A DNA stretch of 6,751 bases, taken from positions 1 through 6,751 of the forward strand of contig JASHYF010000087.1 in the NCBI GenBank assembly GCA_030043235.1. The letters run 5' to 3'. How positions within the stretch are numbered: the first letter of the stretch is position 1; the number at the start of each line of letters is the position of its first letter. The notes under the pieces were generated by a model. That model made no database searches and had not been told where the DNA came from. It saw nothing but the letters and a program-made list of their open reading frames with translations. Positions 1-6,266 of this stretch are shown piece by piece. A program made the translations under genes and the position numbers. This DNA is from Solirubrobacteraceae bacterium. Lineage in GTDB: Bacteria > Actinomycetota > Thermoleophilia > Solirubrobacterales > Solirubrobacteraceae.

Positions 1-852
1 AAGGAGTACCTCGGGCGCCTGACTGAGGCGCCGCTGCTGGCGTCCTTCTGCCTGACCGAGCCCGAAGCGGGGTCGGACGTCGCCAGCATGCGCACCACCG
101 CGGTCAAGAAGGGCGACAAGTACGTCATCAACGGCTCCAAGTGCTTCATCACCAACGGCAGCTACGCCAACTGGTACACGGTGTACGCCAAGACCGACAA
201 GGAGGCCGGCCACCGCGGCATCTCCGCCTTCGTGGTGCCGCGCGACGCGGGCGTGGTGGTTGACAAGAAGGAGGACAAGCTCGGCCAGCGCGCCTCCAAC
301 ACCGCGACCGTCTCCTTCAACGACGTGGAGGTTCCCGCCGACCACCTGATCGGCGAGGAGAACCACGGCTTCAAGCTGGCGATGGCGACGCTCGACCGCA
401 CGCGCCCGGGCGTGGCCGCGATGGCCACCGGCATCGCGCGCGCGGCGTTCGAGTTCGCGACCGACTACTCGCGCGAACGCGTCACCTTCGGCGTGCCGAT
501 CGCCATGCACCAGGCGATCCAGTTCATCATCGCCGACATGGCCACCGAGATCGAGGCCGCGCGGCTGCTCACGTGGAAGTCGGCGGTGATGCTCGACAAC
601 GGCGAACGCAACACGCTCGTCTCATCGCACGCCAAGCGCTTCGCCGCGGACACTGCGATGAAAGTCACCACCGACGCGGTGCAGGTGTACGGCGGCTACG
701 GCTTCATCAAGGAGTACCCCGTCGAGAAGCTCTTCCGCGACGCGAAGATCATGCAGCTGTACGAGGGCACCTCGCAGATCCAGCGCCTGGTGATCGCGCG
801 CGAGACGCTGCTGCCGCGGCGCGCCGAGGAGCCAGCGGCGGCGGTGGCGTAG
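1..852 (+). CDS. Acyl-CoA dehydrogenase, medium-chain type (5' end cut off by window)
   Basis: FAD enzyme that oxidises a fatty acyl-CoA to trans-2-enoyl-CoA, the first step of beta-oxidation, passing electrons to electron-transfer flavoprotein in the cytoplasm. The frame is open from base 1, giving 283 residues. The family is usually about 380-400, so roughly 100 N-terminal residues (most of the helical N-domain) lie outside the window. Visible in order: the flavin-binding segment CLTEPEAGSD (fragment residues 17-26), the middle beta-barrel, LDRTRPGVAA opening the C-terminal helical domain, GGYGF, and YEGTSQIQR with the catalytic base Glu at fragment residue 255. The C-terminal half, including DAVQ, EYPVEKL and YEGTSQIQR, closely follows mammalian medium-chain acyl-CoA dehydrogenase as I recall it, which is why medium-chain is proposed. 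Short- or branched-chain substrates cannot be excluded. The last residues are an Ala-rich tail. The family call is certain; chain-length preference is inference. Confidence 0.95.
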   Translation, partial: KEYLGRLTEAPLLASFCLTEPEAGSDVASMRTTAVKKGDKYVINGSKCFITNGSYANWYTVYAKTDKEAGHRGISAFVVPRDAGVVVDKKEDKLGQRASNTATVSFNDVEVPADHLIGEENHGFKLAMATLDRTRPGVAAMATGIARAAFEFATDYSRERVTFGVPIAMHQAIQFIIADMATEIEAARLLTWKSAVMLDNGERNTLVSSHAKRFAADTAMKVTTDAVQVYGGYGFIKEYPVEKLFRDAKIMQLYEGTSQIQRLVIARETLLPRRAEEPAAAVA

Positions 853-868
853 CTGCGCATCAGGCAAA

Positions 869-884
869 CGCTCGGCAACGAGCG
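869..884 (+). terminator. GCAA-tetraloop hairpin after the acyl-CoA dehydrogenase gene
   Basis: CGCTCG pairs perfectly with CGAGCG across a GCAA loop, a stable GNRA tetraloop, 17 bases after the TAG stop. No T-run follows. This would therefore be a stem-only terminator of the kind often proposed in high-GC actinobacteria, or an mRNA 3'-end stabiliser. Its place between a stop codon and the next gene's own -10-like box supports a transcript end. Confidence 0.45.
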
Positions 885-922
885 CGCTGCACTTCGCGCT
901 CGCGCACGGCTGGGAGCCTGGG

Positions 923-930
923 TATACACT
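923..930 (+). promoter_or_regulatory. Putative -10 box (TATACACT) of the secreted-protein gene
   Basis: TATACA (923-928) overlaps TACACT (925-930), which fits the actinobacterial TANNNT -10 pattern, in an otherwise very GC-rich gap. No convincing -35 hexamer is seen 16-19 bases upstream. The ATG at 940 lies 9 bases after the box, so the transcript would be leaderless or nearly so. This agrees with the absence of a spaced Shine-Dalgarno sequence; only GGG touches the ATG. Confidence 0.4.
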
Positions 931-939
931 GGATCCGGG

Positions 940-1935
940 ATGAGCGCGCGATACATGTCGCCTGGATCGCGACGGGTGCGCTCGGCGGGTGTGCTCGTGC
1001 TGCTTGTACTTGCCCTGAGTGCCTGGGGCCTCGCACGATCGCCTGCCGGTGCCCTGGCGGCTGGCGGCACATGGAAGGGAACCGCTGAGGGAATTCGCGT
1101 TGATCACAGCGAGCTTCAATCCGACGAGCTCACGTCCTCCAGCGCCGCCAACTATCAGGTGGAGTTGAGCTTTTCCTTCAGCGTGCGCAAGGACGGTGAG
1201 GTGACGGGCAGCGGCAGCGGGTACTACACCGACGCGCACTGGCACCTGTCCGGTGTCAACGGCAAGGAAGGCCCATTCGATTGTGAACCGCCGGTGTCGG
1301 CCAACCAGTTCGGGGTCCAGGTGAGCGGACACCGGAGCGGCCATGAGGTGCTCCTCGCGCTGGCGATCCCCGAAGCCACCGAGAGCAACGAAAACTACGA
1401 CTGCGGCGCGAACTACACCGGCTTCGCGACCACCAGCCATTACATGGCCGAATCTCTGGAAGTCGTCGGTGGCAACGAACTGCACCTCTCCAGCACTGCG
1501 CCGACGTCGCTCACGCTCGAAAAGACGGTCGAAGAAGGCGACTCGGAAAACAGCAAAACCCACCTGTACATCTGGTCCTTCTCGGTGACGCCGCCCGGCA
1601 GCGAATCCCCCAGCGAATCCGGCTCGAGCGGAGCCCGCGCCTGCTCGCTGTCGCTCACCCGCGTCGCCGCCAGGCCCTCGCCGGCCCAGGCGGGCAAGCC
1701 GATCATCGTGTCCTTCCACGTCTCCGCGGCGGCCAAAGCCTCGCTGCTCGTCTCGCCCCTGGGCGGCGCGCCCAGCACGGTCGTCGCCCGCCACGTCCCC
1801 AAGGGCCTCAACCAGCTCGTCTGGGGCGGCTGGCTCGGAACGACGCCGGCGCCGGCGGGGCAGTATGCGCTGACCGTGCGAGCGACGGGGTGTCGCAAGA
1901 CACGCTCCCAGACGGTCAGCGTGAAAACGACCTGA
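940..1935 (+). CDS. Secreted two-domain beta-rich protein, unknown function
   Basis: 331 residues. I do not recognise a named family for the main domain. The N-terminus is a clear Sec signal peptide: basic residues to Arg14, a hydrophobic core at about 16-32, and a likely signal peptidase I site after Ala38-Leu39-Ala40. No lipobox Cys is present. Residues about 41-212 form an alternating-pattern, probably beta-sandwich domain beginning GGTWKGTAEG. A Ser/Pro/Glu-rich linker follows at about 213-230. Residues about 233-331 resemble the FlgD-type Ig-like fold found at the ends of secreted proteins (NQLVWGGW followed by PAPAGQYALTVRA). Four cysteines, C115 and C155 in the first domain and C235 and C318 in the second, could form one disulfide per domain. 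ATG 940 is chosen because it gives the full n-region and follows the -10 box; ATG 955 is an in-frame alternative. Codon use is less GC-extreme than in the neighbouring enzyme genes. Expected location is the cell surface or medium. Confidence 0.85.
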   Translation: MSARYMSPGSRRVRSAGVLVLLVLALSAWGLARSPAGALAAGGTWKGTAEGIRVDHSELQSDELTSSSAANYQVELSFSFSVRKDGEVTGSGSGYYTDAHWHLSGVNGKEGPFDCEPPVSANQFGVQVSGHRSGHEVLLALAIPEATESNENYDCGANYTGFATTSHYMAESLEVVGGNELHLSSTAPTSLTLEKTVEEGDSENSKTHLYIWSFSVTPPGSESPSESGSSGARACSLSLTRVAARPSPAQAGKPIIVSFHVSAAAKASLLVSPLGGAPSTVVARHVPKGLNQLVWGGWLGTTPAPAGQYALTVRATGCRKTRSQTVSVKTT

Positions 1936-2038
1936 CGGTGAATCCCGAGTAGGTCGCGCCGCGCCGACGTGCTCGACGCTCGATCGGGACACGCCGCACT
2001 TCGTGATCTCCGCCAACGGTGACTGTCCGCTTGCACGC

Positions 2039-2082
2039 GGGTGCGGCCGGGTGCGCGCGGCGCTCCGCTAGGCTCCGCACCC
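2039..2082. repeat. Inverted repeat around the promoter of the beta-oxidation fusion gene
   Basis: GGGTGCGG (2039-2046) is the exact reverse complement of CCGCACCC (2075-2082), with a 28-base interior. The right arm starts directly after the TAGGCT box at 2069-2074. It could be an operator or an mRNA/DNA hairpin. In a gap this GC-rich, an 8-bp match could easily be chance, so the call is weak. Confidence 0.25.
2069..2074 (+). promoter_or_regulatory. Putative -10 box TAGGCT of the beta-oxidation fusion gene
   Basis: TAGGCT fits TANNNT and is the same hexamer seen before the minus-strand gene at 6253. Transcription would begin near 2081-2082, leaving a leader of about 24 bases that contains the ribosome binding site. 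No good -35 element is visible at 16-18 bases spacing. The rest of the 170-base gap 1936-2105 holds no gene and no convincing terminator that I can see. Confidence 0.4.
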
Positions 2083-2090
2083 CAGCCAGC

Positions 2091-2097
2091 AGAGGAG
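2091..2097 (+). promoter_or_regulatory. Ribosome binding site AGAGGAG deciding the start at 2106
   Basis: AGAGGAG lies 8 bases before ATG 2106. It selects that start over an in-frame ATG at 2019, whose extra 29 residues are Arg/Ala-rich, lie over the promoter, and precede the Rossmann strand that normally begins these proteins. Confidence 0.8.
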
Positions 2098-2105
2098 ACC
2101 AAAGC

Positions 2106-4139
2106 ATGTTCGTGTTCAAGGCCGCCGTCGTCGGAGCAGGGACGATGGGCGGCCAGATCGCCCAGACGATCGCCGCGGCGGGCATTCCCGTGGTGCTCAA
2201 GGACATAGACGAGGAGCTCGTGCAGGCGGGCCTGGACGAGGCGCGCAACGTCACCAAGGGGCAGGTGGGCAAACTCGTCGAGAAGGGCAGGATCACGCAG
2301 GAGCAGGCCGACGCGCAGCTCGAGGAGGTCGTCGGGCGCATCCACGGCACGACCTCCTACGAGAGCTTCGGCGAGGTGGACTTCGTGGTCGAGGCCGTGC
2401 CCGAGCGCATGGAGATCAAGCAGAGCGTGTTCGCCGAGCTCGATGCCGCCACGCCCGGCCACGCGATCCTCGCCTCCAACACCTCGTCGCTGTCCATCAC
2501 CGAGATCGGCGAAGCCACGCTCCGCCCGCACAAGGTCGTCGGCTTTCACTACTTCTATCCCGCCTCGATCATGCCGCTGATCGAGATCGTCGAGGGCGAG
2601 GAGACCTCCGCGGAGACCGTCACCGCCGCGCTCACCTTCGCCCAGGCGATCCGCAAGCAGCCGATCACCTGCCTGGAGGTGCCCGGCTTCGTCGTCAATC
2701 GCATCCTCAACTCCGGGATCGCCGAGGTGTGGCGCGAGCAGGAGGAGAAGGGCCTGTCGATCAAGCTGATCGACGAGGGCGTCGGCGCCGCCGGCGTCGT
2801 GCCCGTCGGCCCCTACTACCTCGTCAACCTGCTCGGCCTCGACACCGTCCTGCACGTCGCCGAGCACCTGCTCGAGTCCTACGGCGGCGAACGCTTCTAC
2901 GTGCCCAAGGGCATGCAGAAGCTCGTCGCCGACGGCAAGCTCGGTGCGAAGACCGGCGGCGACGGCTTCTACGACCCGCAGGGCCAGCCCAACGTCAAGG
3001 GCGAGGCCGAGCCCGACGTGGCCGAGCTCGTCGAGCTGCTGTCGCTGAAGACGCTCATCGAGGCGTGCCTCGTGCTCGAGGAGGGCGTGGCCACCCACCG
3101 CGACATCGACTTCGGGATGATGGCCGGCGCCGGCCTGGACCCGCGGCGAGGGCTGATGCCGCCGTTCATGAAGGCCGACAGCGAAGGGCTCGACGCGATC
3201 CTCGAGCGCATGGAGAACGCGCAGGAGCGCCACGGCGAGCGCTTCGCGCCGCCCACCATCCTGCGCCGCCTGGTCGCCCAGGGAAGGCTCGGCCAGAAGA
3301 GCGGGCAGGGCTTCTACCCCTATCCCCAGCCGGACGCCGAGCAGCCCGCGGAGCTCGTCAAGCTCGAGACGCGCCCCCTCCGGGGAGGATCCGGCGACGG
3401 CGTGGCGATCGCGTGGCTTGCCAACGGGCAGATGAACTCGATCTCCCCGCAGGTGGTCGAGGACCTGCAGAAGGTGTGGAGCAAGGTCAAGAGCGAGGCC
3501 GGTCAGCCAATAAGGGCGCTCGTGATCGCCTCCTCCAACCCGTTCCTCTACTGTGCCGGCGCCGACATCAAGGCGTTCACCACCATGGACGAGTCCTCCG
3601 GCGCGAAGCTCATCGACGGCGCGCACGCGATGTTCCGCGAGCTCGGCGAGCAGGGCGTCGTCACGATCGCCGCCGTCAACGGGCTGGCGTTCGGCGGCGG
3701 CTGCGAGCTCGCGATGGCGTGCGACGTGCGCATCGCCGCACGCTCGGCGATCTTCGGGCAGCCGGAGATCAAGCTCGGCATCATCCCCGGCTTCGGCGGC
3801 ACGCAGCGCCTGCCGCGCCTCGTCGGCGCCAACAAGGCGCTCGAGATGAACCTCATCGGCGACCCCATCCTCGCCGAGGAAGCCTTCGAGCTCGGCCTCG
3901 TCAACCGCGTCGTCGACGATCACGAACTGCTCGACAGCGCCCTGCAGTGGGCGCGCAAGCTCGCCGCCCAGGCTCCCCTTGCGGTCGCCGAAATCAAGCG
4001 CGTGTCCGGAGCGAGCGAGCTCGGCGAGGGGATCGAGGCGGAGAAGCGCGCGTTCGCGCAGGTGTTCGCCAGCGAGGACGCGCGCGAGGGCATCGGCGCG
4101 TTCCTCGGCAAACGCCAGCCGCGCTTTCACGGCAGATGA
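2106..4139 (+). CDS. Bifunctional 3-hydroxyacyl-CoA dehydrogenase / enoyl-CoA hydratase (dehydrogenase first)
   Basis: 677-residue cytoplasmic fusion for steps two and three of beta-oxidation: hydration of trans-2-enoyl-CoA to (S)-3-hydroxyacyl-CoA, then NAD-dependent oxidation to 3-ketoacyl-CoA. Order: NAD-binding Rossmann domain (about 1-185) with GAGTMGG at 10-16; first 3HCDH C-terminal domain (about 187-290) with PGFVVNR and Asn198; second such domain (about 308-405); crotonase domain (about 431-677). The dehydrogenase dyad His148/Glu160 and SNTSS (Asn125) are present. The hydratase acids Glu534 (GGGCEL) and Glu554 (QPEIKLG), 20 apart as in rat hydratase, and AGADIK are present, so both activities look intact. 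FadB/FadJ and human HADHA have the hydratase first; here it is last, as in some archaeal crotonyl-CoA hydratase/hydroxybutyryl-CoA dehydrogenases. After His148 the usual FFNP reads YFYP. No thiolase follows. Chain-length preference is unknown; poly-hydroxybutyrate or crotonyl-CoA metabolism is possible. Confidence 0.95.
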   Translation: MFVFKAAVVGAGTMGGQIAQTIAAAGIPVVLKDIDEELVQAGLDEARNVTKGQVGKLVEKGRITQEQADAQLEEVVGRIHGTTSYESFGEVDFVVEAVPERMEIKQSVFAELDAATPGHAILASNTSSLSITEIGEATLRPHKVVGFHYFYPASIMPLIEIVEGEETSAETVTAALTFAQAIRKQPITCLEVPGFVVNRILNSGIAEVWREQEEKGLSIKLIDEGVGAAGVVPVGPYYLVNLLGLDTVLHVAEHLLESYGGERFYVPKGMQKLVADGKLGAKTGGDGFYDPQGQPNVKGEAEPDVAELVELLSLKTLIEACLVLEEGVATHRDIDFGMMAGAGLDPRRGLMPPFMKADSEGLDAILERMENAQERHGERFAPPTILRRLVAQGRLGQKSGQGFYPYPQPDAEQPAELVKLETRPLRGGSGDGVAIAWLANGQMNSISPQVVEDLQKVWSKVKSEAGQPIRALVIASSNPFLYCAGADIKAFTTMDESSGAKLIDGAHAMFRELGEQGVVTIAAVNGLAFGGGCELAMACDVRIAARSAIFGQPEIKLGIIPGFGGTQRLPRLVGANKALEMNLIGDPILAEEAFELGLVNRVVDDHELLDSALQWARKLAAQAPLAVAEIKRVSGASELGEGIEAEKRAFAQVFASEDAREGIGAFLGKRQPRFHGR

Positions 4140-4158
4140 GCGGACGGCGAGCCCCCAG

Positions 4159-5064
4159 ATGACTGGCGGTCGCGTCTCCCACTCGCTGCGTCCGTGTAAC
4201 CACAGCATCACGGAAGCCGGCGGCGACGGCAATACCCGGTCGGACGATTGCGGTGCGCCCGCAGCGGGGACACATCCCACGGCGGGCGTCGGTCGTACCC
4301 CCCGACCGGCGCTCGCCGCTCTCGCCCGGCTCGTGCGCTCGGCGCGCTCGGTCGTCGCGCTCACGGGCGCGGGCATCTCGGTGCCGTCGGGCATCCCCGA
4401 CTTCCGCTCGCCGGGCACCGGCCTGTGGGAGAAGGTCGATCCCATGGAGCTCGCCCACATCGACGCCTTCCGCCGCGACCCCGAGCGCTTCTGGGGCTTC
4501 TACGGGCAGCGCTTCGCCACGCTCGACGGCAAGCAGCCCAACGACGCGCACCGCGCGCTGGTGGCCATGGAGCAGCGCGGCCTGCTGGACGCCGTCATCA
4601 CGCAGAACGTAGACATGCTCCACCGCAAGGCCGGCACGCGCGAGCTCGTCGAGGTGCACGGCAGCATCGCCAGCTGCTCCTGCCTGCGCTGCGGCGCCAG
4701 CGTCGCGCTCGCCGAGGCGCGCGCGCTGCTCGACGCCGACCCCCAGGGCATCCCCCGCTGCCGGGCCTGCGGGGATCCGATCAAGCCGGACGTGGTCCTG
4801 TTCGGCGAGATGCTGCCCGTGCACGCGCTCGCGCGGGCACAGCGTCTGTGTGAAAGCGCGGACGTGCTGCTGTGCATCGGCTCCTCGCTCGAGGTCCATC
4901 CCGTCGCGGGCCTGCCGCTGCTCACGCGCGAGGCGGGTGGGGCGATCGCCATCATCACCCAGGGCCCCACGCCGCTCGACGCGATCGCCGACGTGCGCCT
5001 CGGTGGCGACGTGGCAGCCGAGATGCAGGGGCTGGCCGAGGCCGCCGGCGCGCTCGACGTCTGA
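4159..5064 (+). CDS. Sirtuin-family NAD-dependent protein deacylase
   Basis: SIR2-type enzyme that removes acyl groups from lysine side chains using NAD+, releasing nicotinamide and O-acyl-ADP-ribose. Numbered from ATG 4159 (301 residues): GAGIS at 70-74, GIPDFRS just after it, TQNVD at 148-152, catalytic His167 in VEVHGS, zinc cysteine pairs C175/C178 and C201/C204 (an extra C173 is nearby), and GSSLEV at 241-246. Tyr115 and Arg118 (FYGQR) align with the Tyr-x-x-Arg of SIRT5 (102/105) and E. coli CobB (92/95) that binds succinyl or malonyl lysine, so deacylation beyond acetyl is plausible. It starts 19 bases after the beta-oxidation gene and is probably co-transcribed. The start is uncertain. 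ATG 4159 has no strong ribosome site and its first 50 codons use far more A/T-ending codons than the rest. GTG 4333 is the next in-frame start but cuts into the usual first helix (ALAALARLVRSAR). The family is certain; acyl preference is inference. Confidence 0.93.
   Translation: MTGGRVSHSLRPCNHSITEAGGDGNTRSDDCGAPAAGTHPTAGVGRTPRPALAALARLVRSARSVVALTGAGISVPSGIPDFRSPGTGLWEKVDPMELAHIDAFRRDPERFWGFYGQRFATLDGKQPNDAHRALVAMEQRGLLDAVITQNVDMLHRKAGTRELVEVHGSIASCSCLRCGASVALAEARALLDADPQGIPRCRACGDPIKPDVVLFGEMLPVHALARAQRLCESADVLLCIGSSLEVHPVAGLPLLTREAGGAIAIITQGPTPLDAIADVRLGGDVAAEMQGLAEAAGALDV
4236..4309. repeat. GGTCGG-type inverted motifs within the sirtuin 5' region
   Basis: CCGGTCGG (4236-4243) is the exact reverse complement of CCGACCGG (4302-4309). 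A third copy, CGGTCG (4290-4295), forms a 6-bp hairpin with CGACCG (4303-4308) over a 7-base loop. They lie in the stretch whose codon use is unlike the rest of the sirtuin gene, so they may be regulatory or RNA structure rather than coding signal. GC-rich composition makes chance a real possibility. Confidence 0.3.
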
Positions 5065-5087
5065 GCGCTCCGGCGCTTCAAGCGCTC
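5063..5087. terminator. Hairpin at the convergent gene junction
   Basis: GAGCGCT (5063-5069) pairs with AGCGCTC (5081-5087) over 11 bases. An alternative tighter stem AGCGC/GCGCT (5064-5068 with 5073-5077) closes a TCCG loop. The hairpin overlaps both stop codons, TGA at 5062-5064 on plus and TGA at 5080-5078 on minus, with only 13 bases between the two genes. A shared bidirectional terminator is the simplest reading, although no T-run follows on either strand. Confidence 0.45.
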
Positions 5088-6253
5088 GCCACGGCGCCCG
5101 CGAGCAGATCGCGCTCCGGGTCGACGCCCCAGCGCGCGGCCACCGCCACGAGCTGCTCGTCGAGCGCCCAGCGATCCGCGCGCGGCGGTCCCTCGTGTTC
5201 GGCGCTCGCGCCCTTCAGCGTCATGCAGCCGGTGTTCTCGCCGATCGCCCGGATCGTGCGCAGCTCCTCCTCGCTCAGCAGCTGCGCGATCGGCCTGCCG
5301 CCGCGCTCCAGCGCCGCGAGCGCCGCCAGCTCCGCGCGCTTGTCCTCGATCGCTCGCGCCGGGGCGTGCGCGTCGTCGCTCTCCTGGATCAGCGTCGGCG
5401 CCACGCAGCGCACCGCCGGCTGCGCCAGGTTCCACGCACACGCCAGCTGCAGCAGCGTCAGGCCATGACGCTCGGCGATCGGGCGCATCCGCTCGAGCTT
5501 CTCGCGTCCCTCAGCCACCCAGCCGCCGGGGCGGAACCCGCGGTGGTCGTACGGCGCAAACGCGTGGCCGGGCAGCACGTCGTCGTGGAACAGCCCGCCG
5601 TAGTCCACCACGCGCGTGATCAGGCTCACGCCATGCGCGGCCGCCGCCGCCAGCACGAGCTCGCCCGGCCAGGGCTCGAGCGGGCCGAAGATGATCATCG
5701 CCCAGTCGATCAGCGCGGCGTTGCGCTCGAGGCAGTCGAGCAGGTCGAGCGTGAAGCCGTTCGCCGGGCCGGGGGCCACGCCCAAGAGGCGCGTCAGGCC
5801 CGCCTCGCGCACCGCCTGCATGCCCTCCCACACCGCCGGGCTCGAATAGCCCACCCGATCGGGGTTGTGCAGCAGCAGCACGTCGAAGCGCTCCACCCCA
5901 CAGCGCTCCAGGCTGCGCTCGGTGGCCGTGCGGATGTAGCGCGCATGCTCGCCGGGCGCGCGCAGGCGCGGATCGGTGAAGCGCGGAAAGCCCTTCGCGC
6001 CGTCGCGCTCGCCCGCGTAGAAGTCGTGGCCGATCGCGCCGATCAGGCAGTAGCTCTCGCGCTCGACGCCCGCGAGCGCCCTGCCCAGCATCGCGTCCGC
6101 CTCGCCCGCGCCGTACACGTCCGCGGTGATCACCGTGTCGATTCCCCCGCCCGGTCGCAGCAGCGCAGTCATGCGCGCATCGTCCAGCGGCTCGCCGAAG
6201 TGCATGAAGCGCCCGCCGCTCCACGTGCCTATCGCGGTGCCCGTCGGATCCAT
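5078..6253 (-). CDS. Aldo/keto-reductase-fold protein with altered catalytic tetrad
   Basis: 391 residues from ATG 6253. The (beta/alpha)8 barrel of the NADP(H) aldo/keto reductases is recognisable: TADVYGAGEAD at 43-53 followed by LGRAL, VLLLHNPD at 125-132, WEGMQAVREAGLTRLLGV, and a late-barrel segment HGLTLLQLACAWNLAQPAV. The usual tetrad is Asp-Tyr-Lys-His. Tyr47 and His129 are in place. By alignment with the usual FDTADVYG and ATKVG motifs, the Asp position is Ile42 and the Lys position is Ala73 (IGAIG). The protein is also longer than the common 310-340 residues, with a C-terminal segment at about 300-391 containing GENTGCMTLKGA. It may be a specialised subfamily with different chemistry or a non-catalytic binder; substrate unknown. 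GTG 6259 is an alternative start, but ATG 6253 sits where transcription should begin after the TAGGCT box. It lies 35 bases downstream of the gene ending at 6289 on the same strand, and converges with the sirtuin gene. Confidence 0.88.
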   Translation of the reverse strand: MDPTGTAIGTWSGGRFMHFGEPLDDARMTALLRPGGGIDTVITADVYGAGEADAMLGRALAGVERESYCLIGAIGHDFYAGERDGAKGFPRFTDPRLRAPGEHARYIRTATERSLERCGVERFDVLLLHNPDRVGYSSPAVWEGMQAVREAGLTRLLGVAPGPANGFTLDLLDCLERNAALIDWAMIIFGPLEPWPGELVLAAAAAHGVSLITRVVDYGGLFHDDVLPGHAFAPYDHRGFRPGGWVAEGREKLERMRPIAERHGLTLLQLACAWNLAQPAVRCVAPTLIQESDDAHAPARAIEDKRAELAALAALERGGRPIAQLLSEEELRTIRAIGENTGCMTLKGASAEHEGPPRADRWALDEQLVAVAARWGVDPERDLLAGAVASA

Positions 6254-6260
6254 CCACACC

Positions 6261-6266
6261 AGCCTA
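6261..6266 (-). promoter_or_regulatory. Putative -10 box TAGGCT, leaderless promoter of the aldo/keto-reductase-like gene
   Basis: Read on the minus strand, TAGGCT is followed by exactly seven bases and then ATG at 6253, the normal distance from -10 to the first transcribed base. The A of the ATG would be +1, giving a leaderless mRNA; there is no Shine-Dalgarno sequence to contradict this. The -35 region (about 6289-6284) reads GACCGA and is weak, which would suit a promoter needing an activator. Confidence 0.5.

Noticed and set aside
1943..1989. TCCCGA/TCGGGA as a terminator after the secreted-protein gene
   Set aside because: Only 6 bp with a loop of about 35 bases and no T-run; such pairs are expected by chance in this composition.
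622..2016. Minus-strand open frame of 464 codons
   Set aside because: It is antisense to the acyl-CoA dehydrogenase C-terminus and the secreted protein, with low-complexity composition and no start-region signals.
2019..2105. 29-residue N-terminal extension of the fusion gene from ATG 2019
   Set aside because: It has no ribosome site, overlaps the putative promoter and is Arg/Ala-rich. ATG 2106 has AGAGGAG at ideal spacing and begins at the Rossmann strand.
2729..4162. Plus-strand open frame of 477 codons overlapping the fusion gene
   Set aside because: The product is mostly Arg, Ala and Gly, a typical frame shadow of GC-rich coding DNA. The main frame has intact catalytic motifs throughout.
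1440..4460. Minus-strand open frame of 1006 codons
   Set aside because: It runs antisense to the secreted-protein, fusion and sirtuin genes, which all have clear family or signal-peptide evidence. The encoded sequence is low-complexity, rich in Arg, Asp, Leu, Val and Gly, as expected when GC-biased third positions remove stops on the other strand. No motif is recognisable.
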